Assembly: GCA_044224905.1 (NCBI GenBank)
Contig: JBGAJN010000001.1
Span: 310,001 to 374,000 of the forward strand
Reading direction: 5' to 3'
DNA: 64,000 nucleotides
Source: JBGAJN01 sp044224905
GTDB taxonomy: Bacteria > Verrucomicrobiota > Verrucomicrobiia > Limisphaerales > JBGAJN01
The notes under the pieces were generated by a model that saw only the letters and a list, made by a program, of their open reading frames with translations, did not search any database and was not told where the DNA came from. Below are positions 35,284-44,314 of the stretch, in pieces (the stretch's first letter is position 1; each line of letters opens with the position of its first letter). The translations under genes were made by a program, and so were the position numbers.

Positions 35284-38200
35284 TTAATCCACAAACATCA
35301 ACTCGTTCGAAAGCAGCAGAACTTGCGCGAGTTGTTCCCACGCGTTGAGCGTGGCGATCGGTTTCTTTTCCTTCGCAGAAAAATCCTTTTCGGCATCCCA
35401 TGACGTCTTGCTCAGCGAGACACCGTAGTCGCCGACGTACGCAATCTTCGGCGACCACGTGAAGCTGTCGTTGTTCGAACTGCTGACGCAATCCGTCACG
35501 AAGTCTACAGTTTCACCGAGTTTCACTTCGAGCTTCGCCACGCCCGTCGCGACCTTGTTGTTCAGCACGGTCCATTCGCCCAGCTTGCCGCTGCGGCTCG
35601 AAACGATGCGACCGCGCACGCCGTCGCCGACTTTGCTCCCATGCGCCAACGTTCCATCGATGCGGATGAATCCATCCGCAGGCGCAACCCAACGACGCAC
35701 CGCGGCGAGTTGCAACGTGGTGCCGGGATGACCGCCCACCGCCGTCACCGAGAGATGGCTGAACGCCCCCGTGTCTGGAAACTTTGCGCCCGGAATCCAG
35801 CGACCGCTGACGAGATTGGTTAGCGCCTTGTAATCCTTCGTGTGATTCACCAGCGGATCAAACCACCCGTAGCCGTACTTCCAACCCGGCGTGATGGCCT
35901 GGCGCGGTTGCGCAGCCATGTTCTTTTGCAGGAACGCCGCGGCCATTTTCACTTCATCTGAGTCGGGCGCGCGTTGGTAGAGCAGTTTGTAAATGGCCTG
36001 AACTTTTTCATCGTCGGTCGCACGCGACTTCACCGCGGCGCGGTTGACTAGTTCGCGCGCCTGCTCGACGACGAACGGACTGTTCATCATGAAGAGAGCC
36101 TGTTGCGGCACGGTCGTGGTGAACCGCTGCGGGCTGCTGCTGTCGGGACTCGCGAAATCGAACGTGCGGAACATCGCGGGCAGATTCTGGCGGTCGATCA
36201 ATCCATACACCGTGCGACGTTTCGCGAACGGCTCCGTGGTCAATTCCACCGGCACACCGCCAGGCGTCAGATCGAGCCGGCCCGCGACATTCAGCAAAGT
36301 GTCGCGCATCGACTCGAAGTCGAGCCGGCGACGATTCGCCCGATAGAGGTAACTGTTATACGGATCGATGGTCGAATACTTCGGCTTCTCGTCGCTCGCT
36401 TGCTGGTAGGTGTTCGAAAGCAAAATGAGCCGGTGCAATTTCTTCACTGACCAGCCCTGCTCGATGAAACTCGCCGCGAGGAAATCCAGCAGCGCGAGTT
36501 GAACCGGAGCCTCAGTGCGAACACCAAAATCACTCGGCGTGCGCACAAGCGCCTGACCGAAGTGCCAGCCCCAGACACGATTCACAAACACGCGCGCGGT
36601 GAGCGGGTTGTCCTTGCTGGCAATCGCACGCGCGAGTTCGAGACGGCCGCTACCTTGTTGAAACGGCTTGCGCGTCGGGCCCGCGACGACTTCGAGAAAT
36701 TGCCTTGGCACCTGCGCGCCGGCGTTCGCGGGGTTGCCTCGCACAAAAACGTGCGGATTCACCGGCTTGGGCTTGTCCACCAGCGCCATGCCGCGGGCGG
36801 GTGCGCCGGGATGCTGCCAGTTAAGATTCTCGATCTGGTTGCGCGTCTTCGCCGTGCCTTCACGCAGCTTGCGCGCGAGAACCTTCTTCACGTCATCGAG
36901 CGGCGGATTGGCCGGAGCACCGTCGGCGAGAATGATCTGGCGCAATGCTTCCTGATTCTTGTCCGCCAACGCTGATTGCTTCGCCGCGCCGCTACTCGCG
37001 GTGGTCCACGCTTTGTCCACGTCGGCAAAAACCTTGGAGTAAAGGTCCGCGACTTGTTTGAGCGATGTCGGTGCCGCACCTGCGAAGGCTTTCGCAACGA
37101 CGGGATTCAAAGGCTTCGCCGCATCGGCGTTCGCAGCGAACTTGGTCGCGAGTTCCTTGCCGGCCTTCGGGAAATCCTTTTCCGCCAGCGCAGCGTAAGC
37201 GAACCAAGGAGCAAACACCGGGTCGTGCTGCTTCGCGCGCATTTCGAGCAGAGTCATCCAATTGCGCAGGACCGTGGGCACGACTTTGCGCGTGCCCGCC
37301 AAGGTGTTGAGCTTGTCGGTTTGCGAAATCCCTTTCGCCTCGTGGGCGACCAGCAAGTAATCACCCACTTGGCTGCGGACTTTCGTGCTGAAGCTGGAGA
37401 TCATGTCGGCCTGAAGTTTTTCCACCTTCGCTTCGAGTTCGGCCTTTTGCTTCAGGTAATCGTCGTACTGCGCGGATTTTTCCAACTTGCCGAGCAACGG
37501 TTTCTCCGCCGGTTCCTCAGAACTCGCGAGCACGCCGTAGAGCGAATAGTAATCCTTGGTCGGAATCGGATCGAACTTGTGATCGTGGCAACGTGCGCAA
37601 GCAACCGTTAGCCCCATCGTACCGCGGGAGATCACGTCGATGCGATCATCGATGATGTCGGCGGTGTTGTTGAGAAAGCGGCGACCGAGGGTGAGGAAGC
37701 CCATGCCGGCCAACGCCCGTTTGTCTTCACCCAGCGGCAACTGATCCGCGGCGAGTTGTTCGACAATGAATTGGTCGTACGGTTTGTCCTCGTTGAACGC
37801 GCGAATGACGTAGTCGCGATAGGTGTGGGAAAATGGATAGCGCCGCTCCTCGCCGCCAGCGAGGTAACCCTTCGTGTCGGCGTAGCGTGCGACGTCGAGC
37901 CAGTAGCGGCCCCAGCGCTCACCGTATTGCGGCTGTTCGAGCAGGTGATCGACGAGCTTCGCGTAGGCGTCCTTCGACTTGTCCTTCACGAAGGCTTCCA
38001 CTTCCGCTTCGCTCGGCGGAAGACCGAGCAGATCAAAGTAAACGCGACGGATCAACGTGCGGCGATCCGCAGCGTCGGACGGCTTCAATCCCTTTTCATC
38101 GAGCTTCGCGAGAATGAACGCGTCCACGGGCGTTTGCACCCAGCTCTTGTTTTTCGGCGCAGGCACGGCGGGTTTCACGATGGGCTTGAACGCCCAGTGT

Positions 38201-38658
38201 TGCGCGCGCGCCGTCGCGACATCGTTCAGCGGTTTCGGTGCCGCGGCGCCGGTGCGCGGATCAGGAGCGCCCATTTTTACCCACGCTTCGAGGTCGGCGA
38301 TTTTGTCCGCAGAAAGTTTACCGCCGTTTTTCTCCGGCGGCATCTGGAGATCTTTGTCGGTGTAGCGGATCGCTTTGACGAGGAGACTCTTTTCGAGATC
38401 GCCGGGCACAATCGCCGGCGCGGTGTCGCCACCTTTGGCCAAGCCATCGCGTGAATCCACGAGCAGACCGCCCTTCACCTTTTCAGCGGCGCTGTGGCAT
38501 TTGTAGCAACTCTCCACCAGCACGGGCCGGATCTTCTTTTCGAAGAACTCGATTTGATCGGGCGTGGGTTTGATTTCAGCCGCTATCACCGCAGACGTCG
38601 CGGATAAAACGACGGTGCAGCAAAGGAGTCGGGCGGTGGATTGAATCAATCGCTTCAT
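35284..38658 (-). CDS. Cytochrome c-DUF1549-DUF1553 secreted protein (PSD1 type)
   Basis: A 1124-residue protein with a signal peptide (about 1-26, ending AVIAA). The N-terminal planctomycete-type cytochrome domain has CYKCHSAAEKVKGG (about 51-64), then DUF1549 (about 160-370) with CARCHDHKFDPIPTKDYY, a linker of helices (about 400-620), and DUF1553 (about 680-930), ending with a beta-rich C-terminal domain that may bind a ligand. This is the simplest of the three DUF1549 proteins here, without added WD40 or LamG domains. Its stop precedes the rhodanese gene, which converges with it. The DUF1501 gene is 13 bp upstream on the same strand, so in this locus the DUF1501 gene comes first, the reverse of the other two. 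Confidence 0.9.
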   Translation of the reverse strand: MKRLIQSTARLLCCTVVLSATSAVIAAEIKPTPDQIEFFEKKIRPVLVESCYKCHSAAEKVKGGLLVDSRDGLAKGGDTAPAIVPGDLEKSLLVKAIRYTDKDLQMPPEKNGGKLSADKIADLEAWVKMGAPDPRTGAAAPKPLNDVATARAQHWAFKPIVKPAVPAPKNKSWVQTPVDAFILAKLDEKGLKPSDAADRRTLIRRVYFDLLGLPPSEAEVEAFVKDKSKDAYAKLVDHLLEQPQYGERWGRYWLDVARYADTKGYLAGGEERRYPFSHTYRDYVIRAFNEDKPYDQFIVEQLAADQLPLGEDKRALAGMGFLTLGRRFLNNTADIIDDRIDVISRGTMGLTVACARCHDHKFDPIPTKDYYSLYGVLASSEEPAEKPLLGKLEKSAQYDDYLKQKAELEAKVEKLQADMISSFSTKVRSQVGDYLLVAHEAKGISQTDKLNTLAGTRKVVPTVLRNWMTLLEMRAKQHDPVFAPWFAYAALAEKDFPKAGKELATKFAANADAAKPLNPVVAKAFAGAAPTSLKQVADLYSKVFADVDKAWTTASSGAAKQSALADKNQEALRQIILADGAPANPPLDDVKKVLARKLREGTAKTRNQIENLNWQHPGAPARGMALVDKPKPVNPHVFVRGNPANAGAQVPRQFLEVVAGPTRKPFQQGSGRLELARAIASKDNPLTARVFVNRVWGWHFGQALVRTPSDFGVRTEAPVQLALLDFLAASFIEQGWSVKKLHRLILLSNTYQQASDEKPKYSTIDPYNSYLYRANRRRLDFESMRDTLLNVAGRLDLTPGGVPVELTTEPFAKRRTVYGLIDRQNLPAMFRTFDFASPDSSSPQRFTTTVPQQALFMMNSPFVVEQARELVNRAAVKSRATDDEKVQAIYKLLYQRAPDSDEVKMAAAFLQKNMAAQPRQAITPGWKYGYGWFDPLVNHTKDYKALTNLVSGRWIPGAKFPDTGAFSHLSVTAVGGHPGTTLQLAAVRRWVAPADGFIRIDGTLAHGSKVGDGVRGRIVSSRSGKLGEWTVLNNKVATGVAKLEVKLGETVDFVTDCVSSSNNDSFTWSPKIAYVGDYGVSLSKTSWDAEKDFSAKEKKPIATLNAWEQLAQVLLLSNELMFVD

Positions 38659-38671
38659 GTTGCGGAGCGGA

Positions 38672-40120
38672 TCAAGCGATCAATTCTTTCACCACGTTGC
38701 CGTGAATGTCCGTCAGGCGGAAGTCGCGGCCGGCGTAGCGATAGGTGAGCTTTTCGTGATCGAAGCCGAGGAGTTGCAGGATCGTCGCGTGTAGATCATG
38801 AACGTGCACGGGCTTCTCCGCGGCGCGGAAACCGAACTCGTCGGTGGAACCGTAGGTCTGGCCGCCTTTGACACCGCCACCGGCCATCCACATCGTGAAG
38901 CCCCAGTGATTGTGATCGCGACCGTTGACCTTGCCGGCGTTCGAGCCGGGAGTCGGCAGTTCCACGACGGGCGTGCGGCCGAATTCGCCGCCCCAGATCA
39001 CGAGCGTGTCCTTCAACATGCCGCGTTGCTTGAGATCCTTTAGCAACGCGCCGATCGCTTGATCGCAGTCCTTGGCCAGCTTGCGATGGTTGACTTCGAT
39101 ATCGTCGTGGTTATCCCACGGCTGGCCGGCGCCGTGCCAGAGTTGAACGAAACGCACCCCGCGTTCGAGCAGGCGACGAGCGGTCAACATCTGCCGCGCC
39201 TGCACGCCTTCGCCGTACATATCGCGGATGTGTTGCGGCTCCTTACCGATGTCGAAGGCGTCGCTCGCGTCCATCTGCATGCGGTAGGCGAGTTCAAAGG
39301 ACTGGATGCGCGCTTCGAGCTGGGCGTCGTTCTGGCGGCGTTGCGCGTGGCGTTCGTTGAGGTGCTGGAGCAAGTCGAGCTGCTCGCGCTGCTGCTTCAG
39401 CGAAGTGTAGTTGTTCTTGATGTGCTCGATGAGCTTCTCGATCTCGGTGTGTTTCGAGTCGATGTAAGTGCCCTGATAAATGCCGGGGAGAAACGCGCTC
39501 TGCCAGTTCTGTGATTCCTGAATCGGATAGCCGCCGGGGCACATCGAAATGAAGCCGGGGAGATTCTGGTTCTCGCTGCCGAGTCCGTAAGTAACCCATG
39601 AGCCCATGCTCGGGCGCGGCAAGCGGGCCTCGCCGCAATTCATCAGCATCAACGACGGCTCGTGATTTGGAACGTCAGCGTGCATCGAACGAATGATGCA
39701 CATTTCGTCAACACTCTCGGCGACGTGCGGAAAAATCTCACTTACCTCGAGTCCGCTTTGGCCGTATTTCTGAAATTTGTAGGGCGACCCGAAACCCGCG
39801 CCGGTCTTGCGCTCGGTCTTGAGTTCAAGCGGGAGCGCCTTGCCGTGATACTTCGTGAGCATCGGCTTGGGATCAAACGTGTCGACCTGCGACGGTCCGC
39901 CGTTGGCGAAAATATGGATAACGCGTTTAGCCTTGCCCGGAAAATGCGGCGCATGCGGCGCGAGCGGCGAATCAAGCCGGACGGCTTCCGCACCGGCGTG
40001 AAATGCCTGTGGACCGAGAACCCCCATCAATCCGAGGGCGCCAAAGCCCATTCCGCAGCGCGTGAGGAAATCGCGTCGCGTCAGAAACAAATCTTCGAGC
40101 CGTGGCTTATGGTTTTGCAT
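38672..40120 (-). CDS. DUF1501 family protein, Tat-exported (third copy)
   Basis: From the ATG at 40120 this is a 482-residue protein; the frame continues to 40222 without a signal-like start, and the shorter form begins MQNHKPRLEDLFLTRRDFLTRCG, with TRRDFLT as a canonical Tat motif. Landmarks are IHIFANGGPSQVDTFDPK, QMLTARRLLERGVRFVQLWHG, WDNHDD, IWGGEFGRTP and GRDHNHWGFTMWMAGGG. The last two His-rich blocks are typical metal-site positions of the alkaline-phosphatase-like fold. It lies first in the operon with the PSD1 gene 13 bp downstream. Export of the folded DUF1501 with a metal cofactor is likely; catalytic role unknown. Confidence 0.9.
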   Translation of the reverse strand: MQNHKPRLEDLFLTRRDFLTRCGMGFGALGLMGVLGPQAFHAGAEAVRLDSPLAPHAPHFPGKAKRVIHIFANGGPSQVDTFDPKPMLTKYHGKALPLELKTERKTGAGFGSPYKFQKYGQSGLEVSEIFPHVAESVDEMCIIRSMHADVPNHEPSLMLMNCGEARLPRPSMGSWVTYGLGSENQNLPGFISMCPGGYPIQESQNWQSAFLPGIYQGTYIDSKHTEIEKLIEHIKNNYTSLKQQREQLDLLQHLNERHAQRRQNDAQLEARIQSFELAYRMQMDASDAFDIGKEPQHIRDMYGEGVQARQMLTARRLLERGVRFVQLWHGAGQPWDNHDDIEVNHRKLAKDCDQAIGALLKDLKQRGMLKDTLVIWGGEFGRTPVVELPTPGSNAGKVNGRDHNHWGFTMWMAGGGVKGGQTYGSTDEFGFRAAEKPVHVHDLHATILQLLGFDHEKLTYRYAGRDFRLTDIHGNVVKELIA

Positions 40121-40392
40121 GTTTCGCCACTGGAGATGACGCCTGCTTTGCGCGCGTAATTCAAGACCGAACCGGCCCAACCGTCTCCCGACACCTAAAG
40201 TGTCGCTCCCAAAATACAGCAATGATTTGCCAATAACGGGGAAGCCATGTTCCCGGCGCAGCGCATACTACGTTCGTTGAGTGAGTTGTTCTTTGGCGGG
40301 CAGGCGGGGAAGCGGGCATGAACGTCGGTGAATAATCGTGGTGGGTGTTCATCGGTGGCTCGCTTCTCCAGTCTGCCCGCCCTTTTCATTTT

Positions 40393-40572
40393 ATGAACAA
40401 ACAAGACAAACCCAAAGCAAAGGCAGCCAAGTCCAAGGTTCGTAAGCCGGGCGCCAATCGCGGCGAAGTCGCCCGCAAGCAGCGCGTGAAAAAGCCGGGC
40501 TTCTCCCAATCCCGCGACATCCACGAAGATCGCGGCGAACGTCAGATCAAACTCGGAGTTCGGCGACGGTAA
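40393..40572 (+). CDS. Small Lys/Arg-rich protein, hypothetical
   Basis: A 59-residue product starting at the ATG 40393 (MNKQDKPKAKAAKSKVRKPG). It is very basic, without hydrophobic segments, with repeated Lys-Pro/Lys-Ala pairs and an Arg-rich end (KLGVRRR). It could bind nucleic acid. It is followed by a perfect hairpin (40612-40639), which supports a short real transcript. The frame is open 16 codons upstream without a better start. Family not recognised. Confidence 0.5.
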   Translation: MNKQDKPKAKAAKSKVRKPGANRGEVARKQRVKKPGFSQSRDIHEDRGERQIKLGVRRR

Positions 40573-40611
40573 AGCGAGCCGAGCGACGCGGTCGCTCCAT
40601 CAAGTAAGCAA

Positions 40612-40639
40612 AAAGGCCAGCCCACTCGGGCTGGCCTTT
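40612..40639. terminator. Perfect 12-bp bidirectional terminator hairpin
   Basis: A perfect 12-bp stem (40612-40623 with 40628-40639) around the loop ACTC, with an A-run on the left and TTT on the right, so it can end transcripts in both directions. It lies between the small basic gene (+) and the cytochrome gene (-). Confidence 0.85.
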
Positions 40640-40657
40640 GGTAGGCGGGCAACAGTT

Positions 40658-41068
40658 TCAGCGCAAACTCGCCGTCTTCGCGCTGCGAATGTACTTGTGA
40701 CAACTCACGCAACTGATGGTCATCTGGAAGTAGGCCACGGACGCGGCATCCACATTTTGACTTCTCGCCGCTTTGACGAGCGCGTCAGCATGACGGCGGA
40801 ATTCCAAGGTGAACATTTCATATTCCGGCGTCTGTCGCGTATGCCAGCCAGTCGCCTGACTCAGCCGGCTTAACTTCTGCGCGTTGGCGAGAATCAATTC
40901 GTAATTCTCGGTCGCGATGCCTTCGAGCACCTTTTGCGCGTGATCCAGTTTCATCTTCATGATTTCACCGGTGCTCGCGTCCGCCTTCGTTTGCGCCTGA
41001 ACGCCACCGGCGGCGCCCAGCACCAGACCGATCGCGATCACCAGCCCGACCTTTGTAAACGTTTTCAT
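40658..41068 (-). CDS. Small monoheme cytochrome c'-like protein
   Basis: From the ATG at 41068 this is a 136-residue protein with a signal peptide (MKTFTKVGLVIAIGLVLGAAGGVQA) and a helical body. The single heme site CVSCH lies near the C-terminus (about 122-126), the position used by cytochromes c' and c-556. These four-helix cytochromes often act in stress or nitric-oxide chemistry. The frame is open to 41143, but the added residues do not resemble a signal. It is the last gene of the minus-strand run with the stress proteins; a 64-bp gap separates it from the next gene. Heme ligand beyond the CxxCH His is not clear. Confidence 0.78.
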   Translation of the reverse strand: MKTFTKVGLVIAIGLVLGAAGGVQAQTKADASTGEIMKMKLDHAQKVLEGIATENYELILANAQKLSRLSQATGWHTRQTPEYEMFTLEFRRHADALVKAARSQNVDAASVAYFQMTISCVSCHKYIRSAKTASLR

Positions 41069-41132
41069 AGAGCTGCCTTTCTCTTTCTGCCCACACGGAA
41101 CTTTGACGGCTGCCAGCCCGCGACCACAACGG

Positions 41133-41417
41133 CTACGACGCAAATCCGAACCGGAAATGTTCTTCTTCCGCGGTGAGATTCAACGACGAGCGGATGTGAC
41201 GCGCCGCGAGAACGCTGGCCGCGGCCTTGATCATCTTGTCAAAATCATGCCGGCTCATCGGAACGCCTTCGTGTTTGATGACGGCAACTTTGAAACCGCG
41301 TTCGAGCAGTTCGACCAGAAAATCCTGCGCGGCGACGGGATCATCGGTCTGATAATGACTGAGCTGCTCGTGTTTCCCGAACTTCACGCTGAATTCGACT
41401 TGGTATTTCGGTATCAT
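41133..41417 (-). CDS. Small conserved-looking protein, function unknown
   Basis: A 94-residue soluble protein with a compact alpha/beta look: an N-terminal beta segment (YQVEFSVKFGKHEQ), an Asp-rich turn (HYQTDDPVAAQDFLVELLERGF), KVAVIKHEGVPM and a C-terminal helix (MIKAAASVLAARHIRSSLNL). No named motif. It is 12 bp downstream of the 103-residue gene, so the two are probably translated from one message. No membrane segment or signal peptide. Function unknown. Confidence 0.6.
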   Translation of the reverse strand: MIPKYQVEFSVKFGKHEQLSHYQTDDPVAAQDFLVELLERGFKVAVIKHEGVPMSRHDFDKMIKAAASVLAARHIRSSLNLTAEEEHFRFGFAS

Positions 41418-41429
41418 AACGACTCCTGG

Positions 41430-41741
41430 TTAACGGTTGGCGAATGAAGGCACGGATCGGCGAACCTTCCGAACCCACCGATGGAAGATTTCCTTCGCGA
41501 GCATTGCCGCTTCGTCGAGGGAAACCTTTTCACGCACCACTTCGCCTGACGGCAGCCAATCCGCCGTCAGGTGCTTTTCCTTGTGCTGAAGATCCACCGG
41601 CCGGAGGAAGACTCCCAGCTTCGTCACCAACTCCGACTTCTCTTCCTCGAAAGCCGCCTCGGCTGTCGCCACAACTTCCATGGTTCTTCCGCTTTCTTCC
41701 CGCGACTCGACCACTTCACTGATGGAGATCACGTTCTTCAT
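41430..41741 (-). CDS. Small acidic/basic protein, hypothetical
   Basis: From the ATG at 41741 this is a 103-residue product: MKNVISISEVVESREESGRT followed by MEVVATAEAAFEEEKSELVTKL (helix), PVDLQHKEKHLTADWLPSGE and a terminal basic helix (RWVRKVRRSVPSF). The frame runs to 42038, but that part overlaps the YkgJ-type gene on the same strand and lacks protein character. I do not recognise a family. The neighbours on both sides belong to the same minus-strand run. Confidence 0.55.
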   Translation of the reverse strand: MKNVISISEVVESREESGRTMEVVATAEAAFEEEKSELVTKLGVFLRPVDLQHKEKHLTADWLPSGEVVREKVSLDEAAMLAKEIFHRWVRKVRRSVPSFANR

Positions 41742-41836
41742 TCTGAAGAAAGGTCGGCCCCACGACAGGCCCCGCTCACCAATAGTTGCGAATTGCTTGG
41801 CCTTTCTTGAGCCACCAAGGCCAAGAAACTTACAGG

Positions 41837-42229
41837 CTACCTCGGTGGCGGAATCTCGGAAGGCGATCGTCCGGTGGCTTGCCGCACGCGGGTTTCGTAT
41901 TCTTCGGGGCTGACGACGCGCGGAATGGCGTGACAGACTTTTTCGAAGCCGGGGAAGTTCCAGAGGTTGGGGAAATCGCGACATTGCTGCGGCTTCGCGG
42001 ATTGAACCGAGCAATCGTCGCCCACGAGAAAAATACATTCACCATTCGGCTTATCCTTGAGGGCAAGCCCGCGCCGATCGGCAGTCAAACGGGTGTATCG
42101 CTGAATGAAATCAAACTCCGAAAGGCTGTGAAATGCCGCAAGGCGCGCGATCTCGACGTCGGTCAGGCGCACTTGCCCAGGCCAACGACAGCACGCAGTA
42201 CAGCGCTGACATTCGTAGAAGATCGGCAC
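41837..42229 (-). CDS. YkgJ-family Cys-cluster protein (Fe/Zn-binding)
   Basis: A 130-residue protein of the YkgJ/UPF0153 type. The N-terminal cysteines are C7, C10, C13 and C14 (CQRCTACCRWPGQ), followed by a conserved GECIFLVGDDCSVQSAKPQQCRDFP block with three further Cys. These sites bind zinc or an iron-sulfur centre. Length is normal for the family. It lies 41 bp downstream of the radical SAM gene; the two often co-occur in genomes, which suggests a metallocluster maturation or modification role. Substrate unknown. Confidence 0.85.
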   Translation of the reverse strand: MPIFYECQRCTACCRWPGQVRLTDVEIARLAAFHSLSEFDFIQRYTRLTADRRGLALKDKPNGECIFLVGDDCSVQSAKPQQCRDFPNLWNFPGFEKVCHAIPRVVSPEEYETRVRQATGRSPSEIPPPR

Positions 42230-42270
42230 CGCAGAAAAGTAGGCGAAGCACGAGCGCGCGCCAAGCGGGT

Positions 42271-43170
42271 TCAGAATACTTCAACGGTGAGGCCGGTATT
42301 CAGGCGCACCGATCGCGCAATGTCCGAAAGGCTGCGCAGCGAGAGGTGGCCACAGCCCGGACGCGCGGCGGGTCGGCGCGCGGAATAAATCTGCACCAGC
42401 TCAATGCGCGTGCCCGCGGCTTTCAATTCCTTCAAACGCTCGATGTATTGCGCGATCTCTTCCCGCGGCGGCTCCTTGCCGTCGATGGCGGGGAACAGAC
42501 TTTGGAGAATCACCGGACGTTCGCGACCGATGAGTCGGATATTCGCGAGGACTTTCTCCAGCGAAAGTCCGGGGCCATCGACGCGATCCATCCATGCTTG
42601 AGTGCCGGCATCGAGTTTGATCCACAGCTCGTCGCGCAGAGTGAAATACGCGAGCCCGTCACGCACCGGTGGCGTGTCGAGCAGGGTGCCGTTCGTCATC
42701 AGGACGACTTTAAAGAACGGGAGCCGTCGCTGCGCGCGAATGTGAACCACAGATTCGACGGCTTGAACGAACTCAGGGCACAGCGTTGGTTCACCATCGC
42801 CGCTGAAAGCAACGAATCGAAGGGCCTGCAAATCCTTGGGCAACGCCTTGTAGCAAGCGAGTCCCGCGAGCCCGCCGCTCTCGACAAACTCAAGCGTTTC
42901 GCGAAGTTCGATCGCCATTTGATCGGCATTGAACGCGGCCTTGGCCGGAGCCTTGCGGCGATCAACATCACAGTAGACGCAATCAAAATTGCATGCAGCG
43001 TCGCGATTCAGATTGATGCCGATAGCGAGCCCGCGGGAGCGAGCGGCAACATACACGTAGACGAACTCATGGCCCAAATACGCCCGCGGACAATCAGTCG
43101 CATTTCCCGCGGCTGTATTCTTGGCGGTTCCGGTGGGTTTCGAAATAGGCGGTGGCGACACGGCAGTCAC
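42271..43170 (-). CDS. Radical SAM protein
   Basis: A 299-residue radical SAM enzyme. The cluster motif is CNFDCVYC (C-x3-C-x2-C), near residue 47, preceded by SRGLAIGINLNRDA. FVAFSGDGEPTL is the SAM-binding GGE-like motif. LMTNGTLL is the typical beta-strand four block. The C-terminal part (QIYSARRPAARPGCGHLS) has one further Cys, without a clear SPASM or B12 domain. The start is a GTG at 43170, two bases after the stop of the first universal-stress gene. Product not predictable, but the neighbours (YkgJ-type, USP pair) point to redox stress. Confidence 0.88.
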   Translation of the reverse strand: MTAVSPPPISKPTGTAKNTAAGNATDCPRAYLGHEFVYVYVAARSRGLAIGINLNRDAACNFDCVYCDVDRRKAPAKAAFNADQMAIELRETLEFVESGGLAGLACYKALPKDLQALRFVAFSGDGEPTLCPEFVQAVESVVHIRAQRRLPFFKVVLMTNGTLLDTPPVRDGLAYFTLRDELWIKLDAGTQAWMDRVDGPGLSLEKVLANIRLIGRERPVILQSLFPAIDGKEPPREEIAQYIERLKELKAAGTRIELVQIYSARRPAARPGCGHLSLRSLSDIARSVRLNTGLTVEVF

Positions 43171-43174
43171 AGGT

Positions 43175-43741
43175 TCATTCGGTCAGTTCTTTGAGAAACT
43201 CGTGCTCGTGTTCCCGCACCACGAGAACCGGGCACGGCGAGTAACGAACAATGTTCTCGGTCACACTGCCCAGCAGAACGTGCTTGAGGCCCGTGTGACC
43301 GTGTGTGGATACGACGATGAGATCCGCCCCGTCTTCCTGCGCTTGGGCGAGGACTTGAGCGACCGGGCGACCGACCCGCACGCGGGTGCTCGAGGCGACC
43401 TTGGAGCCGATTTCGTTTTTGACGAGGTCGGCCAGTTGCTTCTCGCCGCTGGTGCGCATTTCTTTTTCGAAATACGCGAAGTCGATCATGCCAAATTCCC
43501 CAACGGGATAGTTCGCCGGGATGACATACAACAACGAAACGCTGGCGTTAAATTGCTGCGCCAGCGGAATCGCGTAACGCAGGGCTTTCTTCGAACAGTC
43601 GGAAAAGTCGATCGGAACGAGAATCTTCTTCAGCGAAAACGGCGTTGCGGCAGCAGCGCTGCTTTTGGCAAGCATGCCGACGTCTTTACGCGCAACTTTC
43701 ATGACCACTTCTCCGCTCTTTTTGGTGGGTTTGATTTTCAT
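43175..43741 (-). CDS. Universal stress protein (second of a tandem pair)
   Basis: A 188-residue UspA-fold protein. The core is about 40-185: VPIDFSDCSKKALRYAIPLAQQF at the start, SLLYVIP, then the ATP-binding end STHGHTGLKHVLLGSVTENIVRYSPCPVLVV, that is S-T-H-G-x9-G-S. The basic N-terminal extension (MKIKPTKKSGEV) is not conserved. It is about as long as the next gene and clearly paralogous. It lies between the other Usp gene and the radical SAM gene with gaps of 21 and 4 bp, so it is in an operon. Likely binds ATP. Confidence 0.92.
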   Translation of the reverse strand: MKIKPTKKSGEVVMKVARKDVGMLAKSSAAAATPFSLKKILVPIDFSDCSKKALRYAIPLAQQFNASVSLLYVIPANYPVGEFGMIDFAYFEKEMRTSGEKQLADLVKNEIGSKVASSTRVRVGRPVAQVLAQAQEDGADLIVVSTHGHTGLKHVLLGSVTENIVRYSPCPVLVVREHEHEFLKELTE

Positions 43742-43762
43742 AAACCGGATGTGGGTTGAGGG

Positions 43763-44314
43763 TTAAACGAACTCGCGCTCGCGTTGACGGACGACTAGCA
43801 CGGGACACGGCGCATGACGGACAACGCGTTCCGCAGTGCTGCCGAGGAGGACATGTTTCAATCCACTATACCCGTGCGTTGAGATGATGATCAAATCGGT
43901 CTTCAGCGACCGCGCCGCGTCGATAATCTCCTGAAAAGGTGAGCCGATGCGCACAGAGCAACCGCGGAGCACTTTTGAACTGAGCCCTTCCTTAGCGGCC
44001 AACTCCGCCAATTTTTCTTTCGCTGCCCGTGCCGTGGCGTCGGTTTCCATGGCCGGCACGAAGGCGAAATCCGGATACGGAATCGGTTCGATCACGTAAA
44101 GCAGATCGACCTTCGCTCCGAATTGCTCCGCAAAGCGATGCCCATACTTCACCGCCGCCCGACCTGCGGGAGAAAAGTCGACCGGCACCAAGATCGACTT
44201 CAACTCCAATAGCGACGGCACCAACTCGATCACATCGCTCGGTCGTTGAGGGGTAACCGCCCGCGTCCGCTTGACGCTGACCACCCGGGTTCCGGTGGAT
44301 TTGGCAGTTTTCAT
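43763..44314 (-). CDS. Universal stress protein (first of a tandem pair)
   Basis: A 183-residue UspA-fold protein, paralogous to the next gene. After a basic extension (MKTAKSTGTRVVSVKRTRAV) the core runs ILVPVDFSPAGRAAVKYGHRF, DLLYVIEPIPYPDF, ISTHGYSGLKHVLLGSTAERVVRHAPCPVLVV. It is the first gene of the minus-strand run; the promoter should lie in 44315-44500, where no clear -35/-10 pair is visible. Tandem Usp genes often arise by duplication and form heterodimers. Confidence 0.92.
   Translation of the reverse strand: MKTAKSTGTRVVSVKRTRAVTPQRPSDVIELVPSLLELKSILVPVDFSPAGRAAVKYGHRFAEQFGAKVDLLYVIEPIPYPDFAFVPAMETDATARAAKEKLAELAAKEGLSSKVLRGCSVRIGSPFQEIIDAARSLKTDLIIISTHGYSGLKHVLLGSTAERVVRHAPCPVLVVRQREREFV

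Noticed and set aside
41742..42038. N-terminal extension of the 103-residue gene
   Set aside because: It overlaps the YkgJ-type gene on the same strand and lacks conserved character; the ATG at 41741 is preferred.
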